Part shown: in pieces, positions 38,578 to 47,000 of the stretch
Layout: every line of letters starts with the position of its first letter
Position numbering within the stretch: the stretch's first letter is position 1
Source of the DNA: Azospirillum lipoferum
GTDB lineage: Bacteria > Pseudomonadota > Alphaproteobacteria > Azospirillales > Azospirillaceae
Assembly: GCF_024170005.1 (NCBI RefSeq)
Contig: NZ_JALJXJ010000018.1
Span: 111,017-175,016 of the forward strand
Direction of reading: 5' to 3'
Length of the DNA: 64,000 bases
The notes under the pieces: model-generated
Told to the model about the DNA's origin: nothing
Databases searched by the model: none
Seen by the model: only the letters and a program-made list of their open reading frames with translations
Translations under genes and position numbers: made by a program

Positions 38578-40920
38578 GTGGAAAACCTTCCCCAGATCAA
38601 CAACGGAGGCCACGGCGGCCCGCCGGCTCCGGCGTGGCCCACCCAGGTCGGCCACCATGTGCCGCGTGAGTTCGACGGCCCCGCTCCGGCGATGGGCCCC
38701 GACTTCCGCTTCATCCTGCGGGTGCTGGCGGCGCACAAGACGCTGATCATCCTCATCGTGCTGGCGCTGACCGCCCTGTCGGCTTTCGCCGTCTCGCTGA
38801 TGAAGGACAAATACACCTCCGAAGCCCTTCTGCTGGTCGACAACCGGCAGGTCCGCGTCGTCCGTGCCGAGGATCAGGCACTGAACTCGATCACGCCGGA
38901 AGACGGCGCGATCCTCAGCGAGATCGAAATCCTGAAGTCGACCGCCGTGCTGTCCCAGGCGGTCACCGACCTGAAGCTGGCGACCAACCAGGAATACAAC
39001 CCGCCGGTCCAGGCCGACGAGACGAAGCCCTTCGTCGAGCGCGCCACCGCCTGGACGCGCGAGAAGGCCCATTCCGTGTTCGGTCCGGAGCTGCCCGGCG
39101 TCGTCCAGGCCGTTCTGGCGCATGGCGACAACATGACCAAGGACACCCACCTGCGCGAGAGCCGCGCCGCCGACAGCATCGACGGCGTGCTCGACCGTGT
39201 CCGCCGCAACCTGGAAGTCGGCGTCGTCGGCCGGTCGCGCGTGATCCAGGTCCGCTACACCGCCGGCGACCCGGAGATCGCCCAGAAGGTAGTCGACACC
39301 GTCGTCCGCCGCTACATGGAAACCCGCCAGCAGATGGACCGCGACCTGTCCACCAGCGCCGTCGCCTGGCTGGAAGACCGCATCGCCACCCTGCGCAAGG
39401 AAGTCGCCGCCGCCGACACCAAGGTCGACGCCGTCCGCTTCAAGGCCGGTCTCGTCAAGAACGGCACCAACGGCCTGATGGCCACCACCGAGCTTGAGCA
39501 GGCCCGCCTGCGTCTGGCCGAGGCCTCGGCCACCCGCGCCCGCGCCGTCGCCCAGGCCCAGACGCTGGAACGCAGCGCCGGCAACGGCGGCAGCCTCGCC
39601 TCCCCGGTCGTGGCCCAGCTGCGCGCCACCGTCGCCTCGATCTCCACCGAACTGGCCCAGCTGTCGCGCCAGTATGGTCCGAAGCACCCGCGCATCCAGG
39701 AACTCCAGGCCCGCCTGAACGAAGCCAACTCCTCCTTGCAGCAGGAAGTCCGCCACGAGATTGGCGGCGTCCGCGAGGCGGCCAACGTCGCCATCGAGCA
39801 GGAAAACGCCCTGAAGGCGATGATCGCCAAGCTGGAATCCGGCTATCAGACCATGGCCGAGGAAGCGGTGCCGCTGCGCACGCTGGAGGCCGAGGCCCAG
39901 GCCAAGCGCCAGCTGCTGGACAGCCTGCTCGGCCGTCTGGAAGAGGTGCAGGCCCAGCAGGACAACCGCGCCTTCCCGACCGCCGTCAAGCTGGTCTCGG
40001 CGCCGCAGGTCCCGCATGAGCCGTCGGGTCCGTTCCGCATCCTGCTGTTGCTGGCCGGCTTCTTCGCCTCGCTCGCCGTCGCCGTCTTCATCGTCTTCGG
40101 CATCGAGCTGTTCCAGCGCCGCATCCGCACCCCGGACGCCGTCCGCCGCATCCTGGGCGTCGGCACGGTCCACATCGTCCCGCACCACTCCACCCGCGGC
40201 ACCCGCGGCCGCCTAGACCAGATCTTCCAGAACCATCCCTTCTCGCTGTTCGCGGAATCGATGCGCGCCCTGTTCCGCAACCATCTGTCGGATCTGGGTC
40301 CGGTCGGCTCGATCGCCGTCACCTCGGCCCGCCCGCAGGATGGCAAGACCTCGATGAGCCTCGCCGTCGCCCAGGTCGCGGCCCAGGCCGGCCGCCGTGT
40401 GGTGGTGGTCGACACCGACTTCCGCCGCTCGCGCATCGACGGCCTGTTCAACCTGTCGGCCAAGAAAGGCCTGTCGGACTGGATTTCCGGGACCGCCACC
40501 CTGGACGAGATCGTGCACAGCAGCGAGGACGCGCCTTATGCGATGATCCCGGCCGGCCGGCTGATGTCGGAGACGCTCGACCGCTTCAACGTCGACGGCC
40601 TGATCCACCTGATGGCCGGCCTGTCGCCGCACTTCGATCTGGTGGTGTTCGACACCGCCCCGGCGCTCGCCGTGTCGGATGCCCGCATCGTCTGCGGTGC
40701 CGCCTCAAAGGTCCTGTTCGTCAGCCGCTGGGGCCACACCACCGCCAGCGATTTGCAGGCAGTCGCCGACCTCGGCCCGATCGACCATAGCAAGTTCGTC
40801 GCCGTGATGACCGATGTGAACCTGAAGAAGGCGGCATCGCGCGGGTACCAGGGCCCCTACAACAGCTATGTGGCGACCCGGAAATACTACGGCGACACCA
40901 CCCTGCGGACCGCTCCTTAA
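38578..40920 (+). CDS. Wzc/ExoP-type polysaccharide co-polymerase with BY-kinase domain
   Basis: This 780-residue protein has TM1 at about 58-78 (LIILIVLALTALSAFAVSLM), a periplasmic Wzz domain with long coiled coils (about 80-470), TM2 near 485-505 (LLLLAGFFASLAVAVFIVFG) and a cytoplasmic BY-kinase. Walker A is SARPQDGKTS (about 583), Walker A' VVVVDTDFRR, Walker B LVVFDTAPAL. A modest tyrosine cluster ends the protein (YQGPYNSYVATRKYYGD). Such proteins set chain length and control export through phosphorylation. The start is GTG 38578 with AAGGAG upstream. It directly follows the GT26 gene. Confidence 0.93.
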   Translation: MENLPQINNGGHGGPPAPAWPTQVGHHVPREFDGPAPAMGPDFRFILRVLAAHKTLIILIVLALTALSAFAVSLMKDKYTSEALLLVDNRQVRVVRAEDQALNSITPEDGAILSEIEILKSTAVLSQAVTDLKLATNQEYNPPVQADETKPFVERATAWTREKAHSVFGPELPGVVQAVLAHGDNMTKDTHLRESRAADSIDGVLDRVRRNLEVGVVGRSRVIQVRYTAGDPEIAQKVVDTVVRRYMETRQQMDRDLSTSAVAWLEDRIATLRKEVAAADTKVDAVRFKAGLVKNGTNGLMATTELEQARLRLAEASATRARAVAQAQTLERSAGNGGSLASPVVAQLRATVASISTELAQLSRQYGPKHPRIQELQARLNEANSSLQQEVRHEIGGVREAANVAIEQENALKAMIAKLESGYQTMAEEAVPLRTLEAEAQAKRQLLDSLLGRLEEVQAQQDNRAFPTAVKLVSAPQVPHEPSGPFRILLLLAGFFASLAVAVFIVFGIELFQRRIRTPDAVRRILGVGTVHIVPHHSTRGTRGRLDQIFQNHPFSLFAESMRALFRNHLSDLGPVGSIAVTSARPQDGKTSMSLAVAQVAAQAGRRVVVVDTDFRRSRIDGLFNLSAKKGLSDWISGTATLDEIVHSSEDAPYAMIPAGRLMSETLDRFNVDGLIHLMAGLSPHFDLVVFDTAPALAVSDARIVCGAASKVLFVSRWGHTTASDLQAVADLGPIDHSKFVAVMTDVNLKKAASRGYQGPYNSYVATRKYYGDTTLRTAP

Positions 40921-40956
40921 GCGGGAAGCCAAGGTGACCTGAAGCTCCTTCGACCC

Positions 40957-41008
40957 AGAGGCCCTTCCCCTGCGGACGCTGCGGCGCCCGGAGGGAGGGG
41001 CCTCTTTA
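40957..41008 (+). terminator. Probable terminator after the autokinase gene
   Basis: Arms at 40957-40970 (AGAGGCCCTTCCCC) and 40993-41005 (GGGAGGGGCCTCT) pair with a loop of about 22 bases and are followed by TTTA. The short T run and large loop make it moderate evidence. Confidence 0.55.
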
Positions 41009-41057
41009 TGACCAGAACCTGTGACCGGCCCCTGCGACAGGAAGAGAGCCCCTCCTC

Positions 41058-42350
41058 ATGATCGAGAGTCCGAAGCCCGGTTTTCCCAAATGGCGCCTGA
41101 ACCAATGGCGTCCAACCCGCCGCGACCTGCTGTGGACCGCCGCCGCCGGTGCGGTGCTGGCGAGCTGCCGCGGCGCCAGCGGTCCGACGGCGGCGGAAGC
41201 CGCCAGCCAGCCGCAGGCGGAAGAGCCGGCTGTGACCTTGCGCGAAGCCTGCCGTGCGCTGGGCATCCGCCACGGTGCCGCGCGTGACCATTTCATCGAT
41301 CCGGAAGACCTGATGCTCGACCGGCTGATGGCGCGCGAATGCGACGTCGTCACACCGGAGAATGGCGGCAAATGGGGCGTCTTCCAGCACACCGAAGGCA
41401 ATTACGACTGGCGCCGCTTCGACGCCGCGGTGGAGCTGGCGCGCAGCATCGGCGCAACGCCGAACTGGCACACGATCATCTGGCAGCATATGGGCATGCC
41501 GCCCTACATGAAGCTTCCCGCCGGCCGGCAGGCGGAGCTGGGCATTTCGGAGAGCGCCTATTTCTCACCGGAGGGCAGCTTGAGCGCCGACACCGTCTGG
41601 CCGCGCTTCACCGGCGTGGTGGAGGCGGTGCGGCAACGTTATGGCGATATCTTCTACCGCATCGACGTGGCCAACGAGGTCTTCTTCTGGGAGACGGTGC
41701 AGAGCCACCCGCAGGAGCAGGACCGCTACGGCTTCCGCCGCGGCATGTGGTGGGTGGCGGCCGGCGGGGCGGAGAAGGGGTCGGACTGGCTCGACCCCTT
41801 CTTCCATCATGTCCACAAGGCCTTTCCAAAGGCGAAACTGGTGCTAAACGAGTTCGGCATCGAGATCGACGAGGGCTGGCAGCAGCGCAAGCGCGCCTAT
41901 CTGCTCGACTGGCTGACCGGCGCGGTGAAGCGCGGCGTGCCGATCCACGGCATCGGGCTGCAAAGCCACCTGATCGGCGGGAAGCCCTATGACAGCGCCG
42001 GCATGCGCAAGTTCCTGCGCGCGGTCGACAGGCTGGGCTTGTCCGTCCATCTGACGGAGATGGATGTGGACGAGACCCGCCTGCCCCGCTCCTGGTCGCG
42101 CGCCGAGAAGGACCGGGCGATGGCCCAGCTGGCCCGCCAGTATCTCGCCGACATGCTGGACAACGCCCGGGTGGAGGAGCTGTGCTGGTGGCACCTGCGC
42201 TCCGACTTGAATTTCATCGCGCGGGAGCATCCGGACCTGGGTGCCCACCCCTCTCCCTATGACGAGAACTCCCGGCCGCTGCCGCTCTACACGGCGGTGG
42301 TCGAGACGTTGCGGGAGAAGGCGCGTACCGGCAAGGCGCGGTCGGGGTGA
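41058..42350 (+). CDS. GH10 endo-1,4-beta-xylanase-like protein, TAT lipoprotein
   Basis: This 430-residue protein carries a twin-arginine motif (RPTRRDLLWTAAAG) and a lipobox-like LASC at about 36-39, implying export by Tat and possible lipidation. The catalytic domain is GH10: NWHTIIWQHMGMP, the acid/base Glu in IDVANEVFFWE (about 206) and the nucleophile in HLTEMDVD (about 332), plus LCWWHLRSD. GH10 enzymes cut xylan backbones. Inside an exopolysaccharide locus it may trim or process the polymer rather than plant xylan. ATG 41058 has an AGGAAGAG site. Confidence 0.92.
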   Translation: MIESPKPGFPKWRLNQWRPTRRDLLWTAAAGAVLASCRGASGPTAAEAASQPQAEEPAVTLREACRALGIRHGAARDHFIDPEDLMLDRLMARECDVVTPENGGKWGVFQHTEGNYDWRRFDAAVELARSIGATPNWHTIIWQHMGMPPYMKLPAGRQAELGISESAYFSPEGSLSADTVWPRFTGVVEAVRQRYGDIFYRIDVANEVFFWETVQSHPQEQDRYGFRRGMWWVAAGGAEKGSDWLDPFFHHVHKAFPKAKLVLNEFGIEIDEGWQQRKRAYLLDWLTGAVKRGVPIHGIGLQSHLIGGKPYDSAGMRKFLRAVDRLGLSVHLTEMDVDETRLPRSWSRAEKDRAMAQLARQYLADMLDNARVEELCWWHLRSDLNFIAREHPDLGAHPSPYDENSRPLPLYTAVVETLREKARTGKARSG

Positions 42351-42508
42351 CCCTTGCCCTGGGCACCGTGCCGCGGAGGTACGCCTTTGGCGCCGTCCAC
42401 CCCCTGCGATAGGCCCGCGCACTTTCTCCTTCGCGCGCGCGCGTCCGCTGCCGCTCCCGTTTAGAGTCCCTCAACGCGTCCTGTACCCATCCGATGGAGA
42501 GGTCGATC

Positions 42509-43474
42509 GTGCAGAACACAGCCGACACATTGCCGATGGATCGCCTGCCCGCCGATCGCACGACTGATGATGCGCTCGTCGAGCGCTACCGGCGGAAGTT
42601 CCACCTTTCGCCCACCTATCCGCTGACCGCCGAGATGGTGCAGCGCCATTGGGACCTGGAGCGGCGCCTCGCCCGCGAGCTTCTGGCAAGTAAGCCGGAC
42701 GAGCGCTGGGACGTGTTCGAGCAGGCCTATACGACGCTCTACACCAGCTGTCCCTGGCTGAACGAGGCGGAGGACGACGCCCACACCCGCAACGACGACC
42801 TCGACTTCCGGCATTTCCTGACCCTGCTGGGCGGGCCGCAGGACGTCTACGAGGTCGGGTCGGGCAAGGCCCGGCTCCTGCGCTATCTCGCCCGTCACGG
42901 CTACCGCTGCGTCGCCACCGAGGTGACGCGCGAGCGGGGCGCCACCTGGATCGAACAGGACTCCAACGTCACCTGGAAGAACAGCGACGGCATCCATCTG
43001 GCCCAGTTCGAGCCGGCCGACCGCTATGACAGCGTGATCTCCACCCATGTCGTGGAACACATGCATCCGGAGGACGTCGTCACCCACATGACGAACGTCC
43101 ATACCATCCTGAAGCCGGGCGGCAGATACATTCTGAGCATGCCGCACAAATATGCCGGTCCGGCCGACCTGTCTGAGGTGTTCGGCCTGAACGAGCCGAT
43201 CTGCATGCATCTGCGCGAATATGGCTGGGCAGAGACTCAGGCGATGTTGCGGGAGGCCGGCTTCGGCCGGGTGGAGGCGGTCTACATCCTGCCGATGGTG
43301 GTGCGGCGCCGGATGAACCTGCATTTCGCCAGCCGCGCCTATCTCGGCTACGCGAAGCTGGTCGAGGCATTTTTGGGATGGCTTCCGTTAACCCTAAATC
43401 GCAAGCTCGGAAGGGTTGGACAGCTCTATCTGTTCCGTCCAGAGGTGTTCGTGGTCGCCCACAAGCCCAAATGA
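42509..43474 (+). CDS. SAM-dependent methyltransferase
   Basis: This 321-residue protein has a helical N-terminal 110 residues, then a class I methyltransferase: motif I is VYEVGSGKARLLRYL (about 119), the acidic loop is CVATEVTRERG, then YDSVISTHVVEHMHPEDVV and LKPGGRYILSMPHK. The HVVEH and LKPGG pattern is that of UbiE/Methyltransf_11 enzymes, which often methylate sugars in polysaccharide clusters. A hydrophobic segment near 290-305 may touch the membrane. I prefer GTG 42509, with GGAGAGG six bases before it, to ATG 42494, which has no site. Confidence 0.85.
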   Translation: MQNTADTLPMDRLPADRTTDDALVERYRRKFHLSPTYPLTAEMVQRHWDLERRLARELLASKPDERWDVFEQAYTTLYTSCPWLNEAEDDAHTRNDDLDFRHFLTLLGGPQDVYEVGSGKARLLRYLARHGYRCVATEVTRERGATWIEQDSNVTWKNSDGIHLAQFEPADRYDSVISTHVVEHMHPEDVVTHMTNVHTILKPGGRYILSMPHKYAGPADLSEVFGLNEPICMHLREYGWAETQAMLREAGFGRVEAVYILPMVVRRRMNLHFASRAYLGYAKLVEAFLGWLPLTLNRKLGRVGQLYLFRPEVFVVAHKPK

Positions 43475-43516
43475 GACCCGTTTGAGCGCTGCAAAAAAGC
43501 GCTAAATCAAATACTT

Positions 43517-43577
43517 AGAGACACGAAAAACCCCTTTGTTGCTGCATTGCATCGGCAAAGGGGTTTTTCGTGTCTCT
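43517..43577. terminator. Perfect 22-bp hairpin, probable bidirectional terminator
   Basis: Arms 43517-43538 and 43556-43577 are exact reverse complements over 22 bp, with a 17-base loop. They contain A5 and T5 tracts inside the stem and are followed by TTTCTTTT. It separates the methyltransferase gene from the GH5 gene. Confidence 0.8.
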
Positions 43578-43696
43578 TTCTTTTCACAAGTGATAGTGGC
43601 ATTAGAGCCGCATTTCGCTAAAATTTGAAATACCTCATTAACCTTTTCCGGCCAGATTGGGCTCCAGCGAAATTCACGGAAAAGAGGATACTTCCA

Positions 43697-46213
43697 ATGG
43701 CAACGAGCCCCGTCGATATGACCTTCGTCGTCAATGCCTCGGGTGTGTCTGCCGGAGGAGTCTGGCCGCACTTCAAGTTCCTCGTCGACGGCGTCTCCGT
43801 CGGCCAGGCCACGGTCAATTCCACCAGCGCGGGTCGTTACAGCTTCACCACCAAGGTGGCGCCCGACGCCGCGCACAAGGTTCAGGTTGTGTACGATAAC
43901 GACTGGCTGTCCACCGACACGTCCGGCATGTACCGCGACCTGATCGTCAAGTCGATCGAAGTCAACGGCAAGACCATCGCTTCCAACAGCTCGACGGTCT
44001 CCTACGCCGCTGACGGCCAGGGCACCCTGTCCGGCCGTGAAGTTCTGTCCTGGAGCGGCTCGCTCGACTTCAACATGTCCAAGGACGTGTTCGCCGGCGC
44101 CACCGGGACCCCGACCACGCCGACCACCCCCACGACACCGACCACTCCGACCACCGGCGGCACGCCGATCGTCGTGAATGCCTACGGCAACGCGGCCGGC
44201 GGCGTAAACGCCCACTTCAAGGTTCTGGTCGACGGCAAGATGATCGGTGAAGGCACCGCCGGCACCGCCGCCAAGGACTTCACCTTCACCGCCAACGTCG
44301 GCAACGACGTCGCCCATAAGGTCCAGATCCAGTACGACAACGACGGTGTGGTCGGCGGTGTCGACCGCAACCTGTACGTCAACAAGATCACCATCGGCGG
44401 CCATGCCGTGAACCCGACCGACAGCATCGTGTCGATTGACAAGGGCGCCCTGGACGGCAAGGACGTGATCGCCGGCCAGAAGGCCCTGTGGTGGAACGGC
44501 ACCATGGAGGTGAAGGCCGACAAGTCCTGGTTCGCCGGCAGCACCACCAATCCTGGCACCTCGACCCCGACGAAGCCGACCCTGTCCGTCAGCGACGTGA
44601 CGGTGACCGAGCCGACCGGCAGTCAGACCTCCAGCGGCATCCAGGGCTTCCTGCACACCCAGGGCAACCAGATCGTCGACGAGGCCGGTCACACCGTCCG
44701 CCTGACGGGCGTCAACTGGTTCGGTGGCGAGGGCTACAACTATGTGCCCGCCGGCCTGTGGGCCGACAGCTACCAGCACCATCTGGAAAGCATGAAGTCA
44801 TTGGGCTTCAACACCATCCGCATGACCATGTCGGACGAGATGTTCGACAGCAGTGCGGTGACCAACGGCATCGACTATTCGAAGAACCCGGATCTGGCCG
44901 GCCTGACCCGCCTGCAAGTCTATGACAAGGTCATCGACTACGCCGGCAAGCTCGGCATGAAGGTGATCCTGGACCACCACCGCAACGACGGCGGCGCCGG
45001 CACCAACGAACACGGGCTGTGGTACACCGATGCCCACCCGGAATCGAAGATGATCGCGAACTGGAAGATGCTGGCCCAGCATTATGCCGGCAACGAGACC
45101 GTCATCGGCGCCGACCTGCACAACGAGCCGAGCGTATCGGCCACCTGGGGCGGTAGCGCCGCCACCGACTGGGCCTCGGCCGCCGAGCGTATCGGCAACG
45201 CCATCCAGACCGTCAACAAGGACTGGCTGCTGTTCGTCGAAGGCACGGAATGGAGCAGCACGCTGGCCGGCGCGCAGTCGCGCCCGATCCACTTCGACAC
45301 TCCCAACAAGCTGGTCTACTCGCCGCACGCCTACGGCCAGAGCGTCGGGCAGTTCAGCTGGCTGACCGACCCGAACTACCCCAACAACCTGCCGGCCCAG
45401 TACGACAAGATGTGGGGCTACCTGTACAAGAACGACACCGCGCCGATCATGCTGGGCGAATGGGGCGGCCAGTTCAGCAGCGCTGCCGAGCAGACCTGGG
45501 GCAAGACCCTGGCCAAGTACCTGAACGGCGACTGGAACCTGGACGGCAAGAGCGACATCGCGGCCGGCGACAAGGGGATGAGCTGGACCTTCTGGGCCTG
45601 GACCCCGGAATCGGGTGACGTCGGCGGCATCCTGATGGACGACTACAAGACCATCAACCAGACCAAGGCCGCCATCGTGAAGGGCGCCATGGAAGGTGCC
45701 GTGTTCGATACCCCGACCACCACCGCCAACACGGCCAACGCCACCTTCACGGTCAAGCTGTCGTCCGCCTCCAGCACCCCGGTCACGGTGGATTACGCCA
45801 CGGTGGATGGCACCGCCAAGGCCGGCTCCGACTACACCGCCACCAGCGGCAAGCTGACCTTCGCCGCCGGCGAGACCTCCAAGACCGTGACGGTCAAGGT
45901 GCTGAGCGACAGCGTGTCGGAAGGCAACGAGACCTTCGGCCTGAAGATCTCCAACGCCACCGCCGCGACCATCGCCGACGCCACCGGCACCGGCACGATC
46001 GTCGACGCCGCCGCCAAGGCCGCCGCCGCTGCCTCGCTCAGCTCGGCCGACCTGTTGGCCCACACGGTGAGCACCGCCGCCAACGACACGGCCACCGCCG
46101 CCGACCTGTCGACGACGCAGCATCTCGCCAGCCACGACGTGTTTGGCGTCACCTTTGCCGCCATCGACGTCAACCACCAGGACCTGGACAGCAGCCTGGC
46201 GCACGCCGCCTGA
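43697..46213 (+). CDS. Multidomain GH5 glycanase with two N-terminal xylan-binding-like modules and a Calx-beta domain
   Basis: In this 838-residue protein, residues about 5-135 and 155-285 are two similar modules (WPHFKFLVDGVSVGQA and NAHFKVLVDGKMIGEG, each followed by HKVQ(V/I)(V/Q)YDND) resembling calcium-dependent carbohydrate-binding CBM60/CBM36 domains, joined by a Thr-Pro linker of TTP repeats. The GH5 barrel (about 320-670) has GVNWFGGE, DLHNEPS with the acid/base Glu (about 474) and MLGEWGG with the nucleophile (about 586). A Calx-beta domain follows (VDYATVDGTAKAGSDY). No Sec or Tat signal is visible at ATG 43697, which has GGAAAAGAGGA, so export would need a C-terminal type I signal or another route. 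It probably cuts beta-glucan or xylan. Confidence 0.88.
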   Translation: MATSPVDMTFVVNASGVSAGGVWPHFKFLVDGVSVGQATVNSTSAGRYSFTTKVAPDAAHKVQVVYDNDWLSTDTSGMYRDLIVKSIEVNGKTIASNSSTVSYAADGQGTLSGREVLSWSGSLDFNMSKDVFAGATGTPTTPTTPTTPTTPTTGGTPIVVNAYGNAAGGVNAHFKVLVDGKMIGEGTAGTAAKDFTFTANVGNDVAHKVQIQYDNDGVVGGVDRNLYVNKITIGGHAVNPTDSIVSIDKGALDGKDVIAGQKALWWNGTMEVKADKSWFAGSTTNPGTSTPTKPTLSVSDVTVTEPTGSQTSSGIQGFLHTQGNQIVDEAGHTVRLTGVNWFGGEGYNYVPAGLWADSYQHHLESMKSLGFNTIRMTMSDEMFDSSAVTNGIDYSKNPDLAGLTRLQVYDKVIDYAGKLGMKVILDHHRNDGGAGTNEHGLWYTDAHPESKMIANWKMLAQHYAGNETVIGADLHNEPSVSATWGGSAATDWASAAERIGNAIQTVNKDWLLFVEGTEWSSTLAGAQSRPIHFDTPNKLVYSPHAYGQSVGQFSWLTDPNYPNNLPAQYDKMWGYLYKNDTAPIMLGEWGGQFSSAAEQTWGKTLAKYLNGDWNLDGKSDIAAGDKGMSWTFWAWTPESGDVGGILMDDYKTINQTKAAIVKGAMEGAVFDTPTTTANTANATFTVKLSSASSTPVTVDYATVDGTAKAGSDYTATSGKLTFAAGETSKTVTVKVLSDSVSEGNETFGLKISNATAATIADATGTGTIVDAAAKAAAAASLSSADLLAHTVSTAANDTATAADLSTTQHLASHDVFGVTFAAIDVNHQDLDSSLAHAA

Positions 46214-46245
46214 CCGTTCGGTTCGTTTGACCGGGTAAGTGCCTG

Positions 46246-46288
46246 AAGGACAAGGGACCGGCAGTTCTGCTGCCGGTCCCTTGTCCTT
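46246..46288 (+). terminator. Terminator after the GH5 gene
   Basis: A perfect 19-bp stem (46246-46264 with 46270-46288) has a 5-base loop. The downstream base run is short (TAT), so termination may also serve the convergent acetyltransferase gene. Confidence 0.75.
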
Positions 46289-46310
46289 ATCCGTTTTCCG
46301 TTGTCCGCGT

Positions 46311-46958
46311 TTAGCCCGGCACCGGCGAGGTTGCACTGCCCGGCAGCATGGCCGACGCACCGCCGACCGGCGCCGGGTGCGGGATATCGGGGATGGTGAC
46401 CTCGGCCACCGCCTTGCCCGGATTGCCGGCGACCACGCTCCGCCGCGGCATCGGCTTGGTGACGACGGAGGAGGCGGCGACGATGCACTCGTCACCGATG
46501 CTGACGCCGATAACCACCGCATGCGGCCCGACCCACACGCCGTCGCCCAGTTCCGGATAGTGGGTCACCCGGCCGCTGGGCAGCAGATCGTCCTTCTGGC
46601 CCAGGGTGACGCCGTGGAACAGGGTGACGTTGGCGCCGATGCGGGCGTTGGCGTTCACCACCAGCCCCCAGCCGTGCAGGATGCGCAAACCCGGTCCGAC
46701 CTGGGTTTCCCAGGGCAGATCCATGGCGGCGGAGTGCTGGGTCCAGCGGTGCAGCAATCGACAGGCGGCCAGCAGCGGCTTCCCCAGCGGCCCGCCCATC
46801 CGGTCCAGCGCCTGACAGCTGCGCAGGGTGAAGGTCACCCGGAACATGCGGTTTCCCGCCAGCAGCTTCAGCACCGCCCCAAGGCCGGAGCCCCCGCCAT
46901 AGCGGGTGGCGTCCGCCGCGACCGTCTGCCGAAATGTGTAGCGCGGAGCGTCCTGCAT
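46311..46958 (-). CDS. Left-handed beta-helix O-acetyltransferase (CysE-like)
   Basis: This 215-residue protein has a helical N-terminal 75 residues, then hexapeptide repeats: PGLRILHGWGLVVNANARIG, NVTLFHGVTLGQ, and IGDECIVAASSVVTKPMP ending in VVAGNPGKAV. HGVT(L/I)G is characteristic of serine acetyltransferase-type enzymes. In polysaccharide loci such proteins O-acetylate sugars using acetyl-CoA. It follows the flippase gene by 42 bases on the same strand. The start is ATG 46958; the TTG at 46982 precedes the ribosome site GGAGAGG and was rejected. Confidence 0.9.
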   Translation of the reverse strand: MQDAPRYTFRQTVAADATRYGGGSGLGAVLKLLAGNRMFRVTFTLRSCQALDRMGGPLGKPLLAACRLLHRWTQHSAAMDLPWETQVGPGLRILHGWGLVVNANARIGANVTLFHGVTLGQKDDLLPSGRVTHYPELGDGVWVGPHAVVIGVSIGDECIVAASSVVTKPMPRRSVVAGNPGKAVAEVTIPDIPHPAPVGGASAMLPGSATSPVPG

Positions 46959-47000
46959 CGCGGTGTCATCCTCTCCGATCAAGCATTGTCACGCCGGCTT

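Noticed and set aside
43697..46213. RTX toxin-type calcium repeats in the GH5 protein
   Set aside because: No GGxGxDxxx repeats are present; the repeats are two binding modules and a Calx-beta domain.
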